Shown: positions 19,209-27,657, numbered from the stretch's first letter. The stretch: 55,374 nt of DNA from Rhodobiaceae bacterium (GCA_009885825.1 VFJY01000094.1:1-55374), one strand, 5' to 3'. Made by a program: numbers and translations. Notes: a model not told the origin generated them from the sequence alone.

Positions 19209-20378
19209 ATGTCGGTTGCAGTTGTCATCGTTGCTGGAGGTTCAGGTTTTCGCGCAGGCGGCGAGTTACCCAAGCAATATCAACTCATCGGCGGCAGGCC
19301 GGTGATCTGGTGGACGCTAAAGGCCTTCGTCGACCACCCTGGAATTTGCCATGTTCAAACGGTTATCGGTGCCGGTCATGAAGCCCTGTTCGAAAGCGCC
19401 AGCACGGAATTCACGATAGGCCGGCCGGTCATCGGTGGAAATTCCCGGCAGGATTCATGCCGGATCGGTATCGCCGCCTGCCTTGCCACGGGTGCCACCA
19501 AAGTTCTCATTCATGACGCCGCCCGTCCATTTGTGTCTGCTGACCTGATCAGTCGCATCATTTCGGAACTGGAGCAAGCCGAAGCTGTGATTCCTGGAAT
19601 AGCCGTTGCCGACACAATGAAATTTGCGCCCGGTGGCACGATTGAGAAGACAGTGGACCGGCAGGGACTGTGGTCTGTGCAAACGCCACAGGGCTTTAAC
19701 CTGCAGACCATTCATCAGGCACACCTTCAAGCCCACGAGCAAGGGGTAACAGGTTTGACGGATGATGCCGCAGTAGCAGAAAAATGCGGTGTCAAAGTGC
19801 GTGTGATTGCGGGGCATCCGGAAAACCATAAGCTGACGACCGCCCATGATATCAGGGCGGCAAATGACATGCTGATCCAGAAACTCAATTTCGAGCATCA
19901 AGACATTCGCGTTGGCCAGGGCATCGATTTTCATGAATTTGAAGATGGCGATGGGGTCATTCTCTGTGGCGTAAGAATTCCCCATGACAGGAAACTCAAA
20001 GGCCATTCCGATGCCGACGCAGCCATGCACGCCCTGACGGACGCAATTCTTGGCGCCATTGGCGAAGGCGACATCGGCACATTTTTCCCGCCGGGCAATC
20101 CGGAATGGAAGGATGCCGCATCATCCATGTTTCTGAACAAGGCTGTGGAGCTGCTGCACAGGCGCAATGGCATTGTCGCCAATGTGGATATGACGATTCT
20201 GGCGGAAGCTCCACACATTGCGCCTCATATCGGGGCTATGAGGATTGTGCTCTCTCCCCTCCTCCACCTTGCGACGGATCGCATTGCCATCAAGGCCACG
20301 ACGACTGAAAAACTTGGCGCCATCGGCAGGCGCGAGGGCCTCGCCGCCTTTGCAACCGTAATGGTGCGCCTGCCATGA
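19209..20378 (+). CDS. ispDF: Bifunctional IspD/IspF (MEP pathway)
   Basis: 389 aa fusion. The N-terminal IspD domain (about 1-220) has the nucleotide loop VIVAGGSGFRAGGELPKQY, HDAARPFV and TPQGFNLQ; it makes CDP-methylerythritol. The C-terminal IspF domain (about 232-389) has metal-binding D-x-H in GQGIDFHEF, HSDADAAMHALTDAILGA and the ATTTEKLGAIGRREGLA signature; it cyclises the product to MEcPP. This fusion is typical of Alphaproteobacteria and some epsilonproteobacteria. It is divergent from dusB and overlaps the following cinA-type gene by four bases. Confidence 0.97.
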   Translation: MSVAVVIVAGGSGFRAGGELPKQYQLIGGRPVIWWTLKAFVDHPGICHVQTVIGAGHEALFESASTEFTIGRPVIGGNSRQDSCRIGIAACLATGATKVLIHDAARPFVSADLISRIISELEQAEAVIPGIAVADTMKFAPGGTIEKTVDRQGLWSVQTPQGFNLQTIHQAHLQAHEQGVTGLTDDAAVAEKCGVKVRVIAGHPENHKLTTAHDIRAANDMLIQKLNFEHQDIRVGQGIDFHEFEDGDGVILCGVRIPHDRKLKGHSDADAAMHALTDAILGAIGEGDIGTFFPPGNPEWKDAASSMFLNKAVELLHRRNGIVANVDMTILAEAPHIAPHIGAMRIVLSPLLHLATDRIAIKATTTEKLGAIGRREGLAAFATVMVRLP

Positions 20379-20860
20379 TGGAAGATCTAAAGCCAAGAGT
20401 GGAGAAGCTTCTTGAGCGTTACCGCTCGCAGGGCCTTAAAATCGTTACTGCAGAAAGCTGCACGGGGGGCCTGGTGGCTGGAATACTGACCTCCATTGGC
20501 GGGTCTTCGGACGTTGTTGATTGCGGTTTTGTAACCTATTCAAATGAATCGAAGCAAATGCTATTGGGCGTCTCAGCTGACATTCTCGAAACCCACGGAG
20601 CTGTAAGTCGTGAATGCGCCATGGCGATGGTCGCAGGCGCGCTTGATCATTCGTCCGCTGAAATTGCCGTTTCCGTAACGGGCATCGCAGGGCCAAATGG
20701 TGGTTCTTTGGAGAAACCCGTGGGCCTCGTCCACTTCGCCTGTGGAACGAAAAACAACATCACCTATCGTGGGCAACGCTTTGGCGACATCGGCCGCGAA
20801 AGCATTCGCTTGGCCGCCGTGGGAGTAGCGCTGGAAATGCTGGAGGCTCAGGTTCCGTAG
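20375..20860 (+). CDS. pncC: CinA C-terminal domain / nicotinamide-nucleotide amidase
   Basis: 161 aa, a stand-alone CinA C-terminal domain. Signatures are TAESCTGGLVAGILTSIGGSSDVV (about 24-47), FVTYSNESKQMLLGV and VTGIAGPNGGS. The family includes PncC, which deamidates NMN to nicotinic acid mononucleotide in NAD recycling. The N-terminal MoCF-like domain of full CinA is absent, as in E. coli PncC. ATG at 20375 overlaps the ispDF stop (ATGATGG). The 3' end overlaps the convergent START-domain gene by 13 bases. Confidence 0.9.
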   Translation: MMEDLKPRVEKLLERYRSQGLKIVTAESCTGGLVAGILTSIGGSSDVVDCGFVTYSNESKQMLLGVSADILETHGAVSRECAMAMVAGALDHSSAEIAVSVTGIAGPNGGSLEKPVGLVHFACGTKNNITYRGQRFGDIGRESIRLAAVGVALEMLEAQVP

Positions 20861-21306
20861 AGTTTCCTCGCGCGAGCCTCAAAAGCGCTCATGATCTTTT
20901 GGGCGGCGCTGCTGAAAAGAGTTCCCATGACCATCTGCAGCATGGCGCTTTTCATTTCGTAGTCTACTGTAAAAGCTATATCGGATGACTGTTTTGAAGC
21001 TGGTGTAATGACCCATGATGACACAAGTCTTTTAACTGCATTGCCGGTTGAAACGGCGCGAACAGTGTGTTCGGCGCTGTGTGTCTCGACATCGCTGGCG
21101 AACACTTCCTGTATCCCCATCTTCTGATAGCCGATCAGCAGATCAGCGCTGAACCGCTCTCTGCCCGCTTCCAAAACCCTTCGGTCGCGGACGGTTGACC
21201 TTTCAACCAATGGTAAAAATTCCTTGTAGCTTCCCACATCCGCAACGACAGCAAATAGCTGCGCCGGTGAAAACCCCACCCGCCGTGTGACAGTGTATTT
21301 CGGCAA
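20848..21306 (-). CDS. COQ10/RatA-type START-domain protein
   Basis: About 152 aa with the proposed TTG start at 21306. This start gives xPKYTVTRRVGFSPAQLFAVVADVGSYKEFLPLVE, matching the family's usual MPxFxTTRRV beginning, and falls five bases after the lipA stop. ATGs at 21360 and 21369 would add about 20 residues overlapping lipA with no ribosome site. It is a polyketide-cyclase/START lipid-binding fold. Family members are the ubiquinone-binding COQ10 proteins needed for respiration, and E. coli RatA, which was reported to inhibit 70S formation; here the quinone role is likelier. It ends the lipoate/pyruvate dehydrogenase run. Confidence 0.85.
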   Translation of the reverse strand: MPKYTVTRRVGFSPAQLFAVVADVGSYKEFLPLVERSTVRDRRVLEAGRERFSADLLIGYQKMGIQEVFASDVETHSAEHTVRAVSTGNAVKRLVSSWVITPASKQSSDIAFTVDYEMKSAMLQMVMGTLFSSAAQKIMSAFEARARKLYGT

Positions 21307-21310
21307 TTCT

Positions 21311-22255
21311 TCAGTGTCCGGAGTGTTGGATGCGGGCTTGGCGCAGCCTGGCGAAATCATCGCCGGCATGGTGCGATGACCGCGTGAGCGGCGATGCGGC
21401 AACCATCAGGAAGCCCTTGGAGTAAGCCACGGTTTCATAGGCCTTGAATTCATCAGGTGTCACGAACCGGTCAATTGCCGCGTGCTTTCGCGTGGGCTGC
21501 AGGTATTGGCCAATCGTAATGAAATCAATATTGGCCGAGCGCATGTCGTCCATGACCTGCATCACCTGCTCGCGCGTTTCCCCCAACCCCACCATAATGC
21601 CGGATTTGGTGAACATCAGGGGATCAAGTTCCTTCACCCGTTGGAGCAGGCGCAGCGAATGAAAGTAACGCGCGCCGGGCCGGATTTTCAAATAGAGCGC
21701 GGGCACGGTTTCCAAGTTATGGTTGAACACATCGGGGCGCGCCTCAACAACCTGTTCAAGCGCGCCGTCTTTTTTCAAGAAATCCGGTGTCAAAACTTCA
21801 ATCGTCGTGCTGGGCATGGCAGCGCGTGTTGCGCGAATGACACGGGCAAAATGGGCGGCCCCGCCATCGTCAAGGTCATCGCGGTCAACACTTGTGATCA
21901 CGGCATGCGACAGCCCCATGCGCTTGATCGCATCGGCGACTTTTTCCGGTTCATCCCCGACAAGCGCTTCCGGCAGGCCAGTCTTCACATTGCAGAACGC
22001 GCAAGCCCTCGTGCATGTATCGCCCATGATCATGAAGGTCGCGTGCTTCTTCGACCAGCACTCGCCAATGTTCGGGCAGCCCGCCTCTTCGCAAACCGTG
22101 ACGAGGCCGTTCTCACGCACAATCTTTTGGGTTTCTGCATAGACAGCCGATCCCGGCGCCTTGACCCTTATCCAGTCGGGCTTCCGCAGAAGAGGAGTAT
22201 CTGCCTTATGCGCCTTTTCGGGATGACGGACCCGTCGATCAAGAACCGTTGCCAT
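21311..22255 (-). CDS. lipA: Lipoyl synthase
   Basis: 314 aa from ATG 22255, giving [21 protein letters not shown]; a longer frame runs back to 22342 inside the previous gene. Auxiliary cluster motif C-x4-C-x5-C ([12 protein letters not shown]), radical SAM motif CTRACAFC and the C-terminal RSSHHAGD are all present. It inserts two sulfurs into octanoyl groups on lipoyl domains. The substrates PdhB, PdhC and the enzyme Lpd are encoded just upstream in the same strand, so cofactor synthesis and apo-enzymes are co-transcribed or nearly so. The ATG overlaps the stop of the preceding GlsB-type gene. Confidence 0.97.
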   Translation of the reverse strand: MATVLDRRVRHPEKAHKADTPLLRKPDWIRVKAPGSAVYAETQKIVRENGLVTVCEEAGCPNIGECWSKKHATFMIMGDTCTRACAFCNVKTGLPEALVGDEPEKVADAIKRMGLSHAVITSVDRDDLDDGGAAHFARVIRATRAAMPSTTIEVLTPDFLKKDGALEQVVEARPDVFNHNLETVPALYLKIRPGARYFHSLRLLQRVKELDPLMFTKSGIMVGLGETREQVMQVMDDMRSANIDFITIGQYLQPTRKHAAIDRFVTPDEFKAYETVAYSKGFLMVAASPLTRSSHHAGDDFARLRQARIQHSGH

Positions 22256-22545
22256 CACGTGCTTTTTGTTCTGAAGAAACGAAAGACATAAATCACGATC
22301 ACGGCGCCGACTGCCGCAACCAGAAGATTGCCTGAAAACCATCCCGGCAGAAACTGGTCAATCCGCAGATTCAATGCCTTGGCAAGCCACTCTCCCAGGA
22401 ACGCACCGATAATTCCAACAATCACATTCATGAATATGCCCATGTCGGACCGGGTGATTTTTTCGGCGATCCAGCCAGCCAGACCACCGATAATCACTGT
22501 CCAAAGAAGGCCAACTCCGCCGCCGATATCCATCAGATTATTCAT
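22255..22545 (-). CDS. GlsB/YeaQ/YmgE family membrane protein (first of two)
   Basis: 96 aa with three hydrophobic helices (about 11-30, 38-58 and 72-90) and the family pattern [11 protein letters not shown] and [11 protein letters not shown]. The transglycosylase-associated/GlsB family consists of tiny inner-membrane stress proteins of unknown mechanism. AGGAG lies nine bases before the ATG. It is followed without gap by lipA and preceded by a second member of the same family. Why such a pair sits in the lipoate/pyruvate dehydrogenase string is not known. Confidence 0.88.
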   Translation of the reverse strand: MNNLMDIGGGVGLLWTVIIGGLAGWIAEKITRSDMGIFMNVIVGIIGAFLGEWLAKALNLRIDQFLPGWFSGNLLVAAVGAVIVIYVFRFFRTKST

Positions 22546-22573
22546 TTTCCAGCACTCCTGTGAGATGACGGCA

Positions 22574-22825
22574 TCAAGTTAGAATCTTGGCGATAACCAT
22601 GACGATAATAGCGCCGATGGTGGCGGTTGCAATATCACGGGCATATTCGTTCCTTATGCCAAGATCTATACCCGCTTTATTAAGAACGAATGATCCAACA
22701 AACGAGCCAATTACACCACTAATGAGATATTGAATGAGGTTTTGCTGGCCCGGAATCACCCAGCTCGCAATCCATCCAGCGACCAGGCCGAGACACAGGG
22801 CGATCACGATATTTCTGGTGTCCAT
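22574..22825 (-). CDS. GlsB/YeaQ/YmgE-like membrane protein (second of two)
   Basis: 83 aa from ATG 22825. GGAGG six bases upstream selects this start over ATG 22837, which overlaps the ribosome site itself. Three hydrophobic helices with small-residue packing (GLVAGWIASWVI, SGVIGSFVGSFVL, ATIGAIIVMVI) follow the GlsB family layout. It is only distantly similar to its neighbour: middle Gly-rich helix shared, charged loops different, so the duplication is old. It lies between lpdA and the other GlsB-type gene. Confidence 0.85.
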   Translation of the reverse strand: MDTRNIVIALCLGLVAGWIASWVIPGQQNLIQYLISGVIGSFVGSFVLNKAGIDLGIRNEYARDIATATIGAIIVMVIAKILT

Positions 22826-22854
22826 AGGTGCCTCCATTCAATCGCCAACAACTC

Positions 22855-24294
22855 CTACATGTGGATAACGCGGCCCTGCGAATCAAGAACGCTTTCATGC
22901 ATCATTTCAGAAAGGGTCGGATGCGGGAATACCGTGTGCATCAGGTCTTCTTCTGTTGTCTCCAGCCCCATGGCGATGACAAATCCCTGGATGAGCTCCG
23001 TGACTTCCGCGCCCACCATATGGGCGCCGAGCAAACGCCCGGTCTTGGCATCGAAGATGGTTTTGACCAGGCCCTGGTCCTCGCCCAATGCAATGGCCTT
23101 GCCGTTGGCGAGGAAGGGGAAGCGGCCGATTTTGAGTTCGAAGCCAGCAGCCTTGGCCTTGGCTTCGGTGAGGCCAACTGAGGCCACCTGCGGGTGGCAA
23201 TAGGTGCAGCCGGGAATTTGCTCTTTCTTCATGGGATGGGCGTCGAGGCCCTTGATTTTCTCAATGCAGATGACGCCCTCGTGCTCAGCCTTGTGGGCCA
23301 GCATCGGTGGTCCCGCTACATCGCCAATGGCATAAATACCGGGAACACTGGTGCGGCTGAAACCGTCAGCGACGATGCAGCCCTTTTCGGTTTTCACACC
23401 GAGTGCCTCGAGGCCGAGATTTTCGATATTGCCGACAACGCCAACCGCCGAAATAACACGGTCCACGGTGATCTCGGTTTTCGTGGCGCCCTGCTCTATT
23501 GTGGCCGTGACGCTATTCGCGGCTTTCTTCAGCACACTGACTTTCGCGCTGAGTTTGATCTTGAGTCCCATTTTTTCCAACTGCTTCTGGGCAACTTTGG
23601 CGATCTCGGCGTCTTCCACCGGCATGACCTGATCCATGATTTCAACCACGGTCACATCCACGCCCATCGCATTGTAAAAACTCGCAAACTCGATGCCGAT
23701 GGCGCCGGAGCCGACGACGAGCAATGACTTCGGCATTTCTGGCGGCACCATGGCCTCAAAGTAGGTCCACACCAGTTTGCCGTCGCCTTCGAGGCCGGGC
23801 AACGTGCGAGGCCGCGCGCCCGTGGCGATGATGATGTGCTTGGCGGTGTAGGTGCCGGCACCAAGTGTGCCTTTGGGTTCCGGGTTTTGCGGCAGCATGG
23901 GGGCCTTGGAAGACTTGGCAACGGCGACTTCGCCGGGCTTGGTGATTTTTGCCTCGCCCCAGATGACCTGCACCTTGTTCTTTTTCAGAAGGCCGCCAAC
24001 GCCGCCATTGAGGCGGCCAGATACGCCGCGCGAACGCTGTACGACGGCCTTGGCGTCGAACATTACGTTGTCCGCCGAGAGGCCATAATCCTTGGCATGC
24101 TTCATGTAGTGATAGATTTCAGCCGAGCGCAGCAGCGCCTTGGTGGGAATGCAGCCCCAGTTCAGGCAAATGCCGCCCAAATGCTCGCGCTCGACAATGG
24201 CCGTTTTGAACCCAAGCTGCGCGGCGCGAATGGCCGTCACATAGCCGCCGGGGCCAGAGCCGATGATGATAACGTCGAAATTGTTGTCGGCCAT
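22855..24294 (-). CDS. lpdA: Dihydrolipoyl dehydrogenase (E3)
   Basis: 479 aa from ATG 24294, with GAGG nine bases upstream; longer frames run into the palindromic repeat and are not credible. FAD site DVIIIGSGPGGYV, redox-active disulfide Cys43/Cys48 (GGICLNWGCIP), the NAD site VVGSGAIGIEFASF, the second FAD motif GIYAIGDVAGPPMLAH and the C-terminal HxxxxE (HPTLSE) are all present. It reoxidises dihydrolipoyl groups. A 15-20 residue insert near 140-160 (KSSKAPMLPQNPEPKG) is typical of the Lpd encoded with pdh in Alphaproteobacteria, so it serves pyruvate dehydrogenase. Confidence 0.97.
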   Translation of the reverse strand: MADNNFDVIIIGSGPGGYVTAIRAAQLGFKTAIVEREHLGGICLNWGCIPTKALLRSAEIYHYMKHAKDYGLSADNVMFDAKAVVQRSRGVSGRLNGGVGGLLKKNKVQVIWGEAKITKPGEVAVAKSSKAPMLPQNPEPKGTLGAGTYTAKHIIIATGARPRTLPGLEGDGKLVWTYFEAMVPPEMPKSLLVVGSGAIGIEFASFYNAMGVDVTVVEIMDQVMPVEDAEIAKVAQKQLEKMGLKIKLSAKVSVLKKAANSVTATIEQGATKTEITVDRVISAVGVVGNIENLGLEALGVKTEKGCIVADGFSRTSVPGIYAIGDVAGPPMLAHKAEHEGVICIEKIKGLDAHPMKKEQIPGCTYCHPQVASVGLTEAKAKAAGFELKIGRFPFLANGKAIALGEDQGLVKTIFDAKTGRLLGAHMVGAEVTELIQGFVIAMGLETTEEDLMHTVFPHPTLSEMMHESVLDSQGRVIHM

Positions 24295-24323
24295 ATTCAA
24301 TACCTCACTCAATTCCCAAATTT

Positions 24324-24416
24324 TGTCATTGCCGGACTTGTTCTGGCAACCCATCGTTATGTCAGGCGTTACGCTTGAATTTGCGATGGGTCCCCGCAAC
24401 AAGTGCGGGGATGACA
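24324..24416. repeat. Palindromic intergenic repeat element (about 93 bp)
   Basis: An imperfect inverted repeat made of two similar hairpin units. The outer arms are TGTCAT (24324-24329) and ATGACA (24411-24416); inner arms are CCCATCG (24350-24356) and CGATGGG (24384-24390). Between them each half has its own small stem around ACAAGT/ACTTGT (GCCGGACTTGTTCTGGC; CCCCGCAACAAGTGCGGGG). This composition, with CCCGCAACAAGTGCGGG, is like dispersed palindromic elements seen in many alphaproteobacterial intergenic regions. It fills the gap between the SGNH hydrolase and lpdA and could act as an RNA processing or termination structure. Confidence 0.7.
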
Positions 24417-24423
24417 GTTTTAG

Positions 24424-25062
24424 TTATATCTCCAATATCCTTTTCACCACCGGCACCAGCGCTTCGCCAATCGCCCGCGTATTCGCCGCATCGAGATGCC
24501 CGCCGTCGGTTTTGTCAGCAACAGCCACGCTCCCCGCATTAAAGAAATGCACACCCTGCTCCTCGGCAATGCGGGCGTAATGCTTGGCGAATTTTTGCGA
24601 CTCTGCAATCGCATGGCCCCACAGCTCGTTGAACCATTCATCGTCGGTTTTCACCAGGCAGGGCGGCGACATGATGAGAATCTGAGGAACTTTGAAGTTG
24701 ATCATATAATCATGGGTCTTCACCAGCTTGATCAGCCGCTCCATCCCCATGGCCGCGTCAAAAGCCCGGCAGCGGCCTGCAAACTTGATGTCATTGGTGC
24801 CCAGCATGATGATGACAAGATCAAGCGGCTGGTGGGTTTTCAGCATGACGGGAAGTGAAACCGCCCCGCTCAGATTGGTGCTGTCGGTTGGGTCATCATA
24901 CACCGTCGTGCGGGCGTTCATGCCTTCCGCCAAAACATGCGCCTTGCCGTTCAGTCCTGCAGCCAGCGCATTCGGCCAGCGATCCTCAAACGAATGCCGC
25001 GCGTCTTGGCCAGCGACAAAACCCCAGGTCAGACTATCACCAAATGCGAGGATGGATTTCAT
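24424..25062 (-). CDS. SGNH/GDSL-family hydrolase
   Basis: 212 aa with no signal peptide, so probably cytoplasmic. Block I is FGDSLTWG with nucleophile Ser10, the oxyanion Asn is in GTNDIK (block III), and the C-terminal Asp/His pair is in DGGHLDAANT (block V). SGNH hydrolases cleave esters or acyl chains (thioesterase, arylesterase, acetylesterase). The substrate here is unknown. Its start overlaps the stop of the upstream DUF4145-like gene by four bases, so the two form a unit placed between pdhC and lpdA. Confidence 0.9.
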   Translation of the reverse strand: MKSILAFGDSLTWGFVAGQDARHSFEDRWPNALAAGLNGKAHVLAEGMNARTTVYDDPTDSTNLSGAVSLPVMLKTHQPLDLVIIMLGTNDIKFAGRCRAFDAAMGMERLIKLVKTHDYMINFKVPQILIMSPPCLVKTDDEWFNELWGHAIAESQKFAKHYARIAEEQGVHFFNAGSVAVADKTDGGHLDAANTRAIGEALVPVVKRILEI

Positions 25063-26018
25063 GTCACTTCCGTACTCCCTAGTGGGGGCAGCTCATTAGG
25101 CGTTAAGGCGACTAGTTCATTTAGTATAAGAAACCAATTTCTTACAAGAACCCTAACATCCCTCCACCGCTCCGCATCAATCGAGCCGCTGAAATGCATA
25201 AGCTTGTTTGCCTCATATAATTTTTTAACGATGTTGTATTTGGCAAGTTGGGGTCGTGCTTGAATAGTTTTCTCCACGAGCAGCGTCAGATTCGTTTTCT
25301 CATCTTTCTGATTGTAGTGGAATCTGAACAAAATTTCAGTGATTGATCGACACATGGCGAGCGCCGCCAAGTCCGCTCCCGCAACGTAGGCCTTTCGAAC
25401 ATTGTCGAGATAGGCGTACAAACTCTTTTGTTCGTTAATTCCATGTTTGTTGGAAACCGACTCCTTAACCGCAAGTACAGGTATTTCGCGCCAACGCGCT
25501 TCCATGTCTGACAAATCTATGTCCATTGTCTCGCGTAGCCAAGTCCAAGCTTGTTCAGCACGAGAAAAGAATGGATATTCGTTTGATTTATAAGAAGCAT
25601 TTTCCATTACACCATCAACATGGTCGGCTGCGGAGTGTGAATCTGGATCAAAATCCCAAAGTTCTTCCTCCTCTTCCATTGCGTCATCAGGCTCTGAATT
25701 TGTAGAAGCCGGAACGCCAATCAAAAGATCAGAAAGATCGATTTCTGGGAGCGTGGCCAACCATGAATCGGTCCATGACCCTCCATATCTGGATATTGCG
25801 TCGAGAAACTCGGGATGAGCTTGAGGAATAACACGCCTCTTTGAGCGCTTTCTATGATCCTCAATTCGCAGAAATAACGTATGCAGTTCCCTTACAATAT
25901 GCGTAAGCGAAGGATCAGATCGCAGCGCTTCCTCCAGTTTTTGAGGATTCGAAGTCGTAGCGGACTCAAGAGCTCGAAACATCTTCACGAAGTCCTCGGT
26001 AACTCTTTGTCTACTCAT
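25059..26018 (-). CDS. DUF4145-like protein inserted in the pdh operon
   Basis: 319 aa, soluble. The last third (about 205-300: VAGADLAALAMCRSITEIL, QLAKYNIVKKLYEANKLMH) resembles DUF4145, an alpha-helical domain often found in defence-associated or nuclease proteins. The N-terminal half is charged, with an acidic stretch EEEEELWDFDPD near 117-128, and has no domain I recognise. The gene is visibly AT-richer than its neighbours. It starts five bases after pdhC and overlaps the SGNH hydrolase by four, so it is probably co-transcribed. No enzymatic motif is seen. DUF4145 assignment is moderate; function unknown. Confidence 0.7.
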   Translation of the reverse strand: MSRQRVTEDFVKMFRALESATTSNPQKLEEALRSDPSLTHIVRELHTLFLRIEDHRKRSKRRVIPQAHPEFLDAISRYGGSWTDSWLATLPEIDLSDLLIGVPASTNSEPDDAMEEEEELWDFDPDSHSAADHVDGVMENASYKSNEYPFFSRAEQAWTWLRETMDIDLSDMEARWREIPVLAVKESVSNKHGINEQKSLYAYLDNVRKAYVAGADLAALAMCRSITEILFRFHYNQKDEKTNLTLLVEKTIQARPQLAKYNIVKKLYEANKLMHFSGSIDAERWRDVRVLVRNWFLILNELVALTPNELPPLGSTEVT

Positions 26019-26022
26019 CGGG

Positions 26023-27291
26023 TTACACCAACATCAGCCCCGGCTCTTCGATATACATCTTGAAGGCGCCGAGGAGTTCAGCACCCAGCGCCCCGTCAAC
26101 GGCGCGATGGTCGGTGGACAGGGTGACCGACATTTGCTGTTCAATCACAATCTCATTGCCACGCACGACGGAGCGGCGTTCGCCGGTGCCGATGGCGAGG
26201 ATTGTCGCTTGCGGCGGGTTGACGATGGCCTGAAAGTTTTTGACGCCCATCATGCCCATGTTGGATACGGAGGTTGACCCGCCAGTATATTCCTGGGGCA
26301 ACAATTTGCGGGATTTGGCGCGGGCGGCGTAATCCTTCATCTCGGTGGAGATTTGGGTGAGGCCCTTGGTTTCCGCCATGCGGATGATGGGGGTGATCAG
26401 GCCGCCGGGGATGGACACGGCCACGCCCACATCGGCGTGGTGGTGTTTTACCATGGCGCTATCGGTCCACGACACATTGGCTTCCGGTACCTTGATCAGC
26501 GCCATGGCCAGGGCCTTGATGATGAAGTCATTGACGGAGACTTTCCACACGGGCTTGCCGTCCTTGTCCTTCGGCGCCTGCAAATTGAGGCGTTCGCGCA
26601 GGGGCAAGAGGTTCTCGAGGGAAATATCCACCGTCACATAGAAATGCGGCACCGTCTGTTTGGATTCAGTCAGGCGGCGCGCAATGGTCTTGCGCATGCC
26701 GTCGTGGGGAACGAGATCGTAGGAGCCCGCTTCGAAGAGCTTGAGAACGGCATCGTCCGACATGCCTTGGGGCATTCCAGCGGCCTTGGTGGCAGGGGCA
26801 GCGCCCGGCTTGGCATTTTCAACATCCTTCAGGACAACGCGGCCATGGGGGCCGGAGCCTTTCAATGCAGAGAGGTCGATGCCTTTTTGTTTGGCAATGC
26901 GCTTGGCAAGCGGTGAGGCAAATATCCTGCTTCCATTGCCTGAAGATATCGGTGCCGCAACAGCGGCAGGTGAGGGTGTGCTGGCAACAGGCGCAGCGCT
27001 TGGCTTGGGTGCAGGGGCGGCAGCGGCAACCGCATCGCCCAGCTTCTCCCCCTCGCCCAGAATAATCGCGATTGGGGCGTTCACCAGAACATCATCGGTG
27101 CCTTCGGCCACCAGGATTTTTCCCAAGGTTCCTTCGTCAATGGCTTCCACTTCCATTGTCGCCTTGTCGGTTTCGATTTCAGCCAGCACATCGCCGGACT
27201 TCACCTTGTCGCCCTCTTTCTTCAGCCATTTGGCAAGCTTGCCCTTTTCCATGGTGGGCGAAAGGGCTGGCATCAGGATTTGCACGGGCAT
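26023..27291 (-). CDS. pdhC: Pyruvate dehydrogenase E2 (dihydrolipoamide acetyltransferase)
   Basis: 422 aa. One lipoyl domain (1-78) with modified Lys43 in [11 protein letters not shown], an Ala/Pro-rich linker, a peripheral-subunit-binding domain at about 132-170 (RIFASPLAKRIAKQKGIDL) and the catalytic core (about 195-422) with active-site His395 and Asp399 in DHRAVDG. It transfers acetyl groups to CoA and forms the complex core. Although usually called pdhC in Alphaproteobacteria, it is the aceF homologue. It lies 15 bases after the DUF5076-like gene. Confidence 0.97.
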   Translation of the reverse strand: MPVQILMPALSPTMEKGKLAKWLKKEGDKVKSGDVLAEIETDKATMEVEAIDEGTLGKILVAEGTDDVLVNAPIAIILGEGEKLGDAVAAAAPAPKPSAAPVASTPSPAAVAAPISSGNGSRIFASPLAKRIAKQKGIDLSALKGSGPHGRVVLKDVENAKPGAAPATKAAGMPQGMSDDAVLKLFEAGSYDLVPHDGMRKTIARRLTESKQTVPHFYVTVDISLENLLPLRERLNLQAPKDKDGKPVWKVSVNDFIIKALAMALIKVPEANVSWTDSAMVKHHHADVGVAVSIPGGLITPIIRMAETKGLTQISTEMKDYAARAKSRKLLPQEYTGGSTSVSNMGMMGVKNFQAIVNPPQATILAIGTGERRSVVRGNEIVIEQQMSVTLSTDHRAVDGALGAELLGAFKMYIEEPGLMLV

Positions 27292-27306
27292 GGGCGTGGC
27301 TCTCTC

Positions 27307-27657
27307 TTATGACTTGACGGACAATGGAGAATGTTTGGCGGCGGCCTTGGCCAGATCGGCGGTCAGGTTCTTGCGGATTTCCTCAAGGTTTCCGGCAGTT
27401 GTGCCGTGGCCCATTTCGGCGATGGAGGCCGCCACCTGCTCAGCCATCCCCGCCAGCACATGGCCCCAGACATCGGCCTTGCCAAAGGCCATGGCATTGA
27501 GCGACAGGCTCAAATGCCCTTGCGTGATCCAGGCCCGCACCAGCTCGCCCGCCTTCTCGTCATGAAACACTTCATGGGGCGGCTGCAGCTGATGGGGATG
27601 CGTATCGTGGCTATGGTCGTGGTGATGGTGATGGTGATGGTGATCATGGTCAGACAT
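27307..27657 (-). CDS. DUF5076-like protein with His-rich N-terminus
   Basis: 116 aa. Residues 3-22 are almost entirely His and Asp ([19 protein letters not shown]), a likely Ni/Zn/Co-binding tail. The rest (about 28-100: [37 protein letters not shown]) looks like DUF5076, a small domain repeatedly found beside pdh genes in Alphaproteobacteria. GGGAG lies before ATG 27657, which overlaps the pdhB stop by eight bases, so translation is coupled. The position between E1-beta and E2 suggests a role in pyruvate dehydrogenase assembly or control, but none has been shown as far as I know. Confidence 0.75.
   Translation of the reverse strand: MSDHDHHHHHHHHDHSHDTHPHQLQPPHEVFHDEKAGELVRAWITQGHLSLSLNAMAFGKADVWGHVLAGMAEQVAASIAEMGHGTTAGNLEEIRKNLTADLAKAAAKHSPLSVKS

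Noticed and set aside
21482-22291. 269-codon frame on the + strand
   Set aside because: Antisense to lipA, no recognisable domain.
22860-22868. Perfect DnaA-box-like TGTGGATAA
   Set aside because: It lies inside the last codons of lpdA (IHM), alone, without other boxes or an AT-rich unwinding region; it is not an origin.
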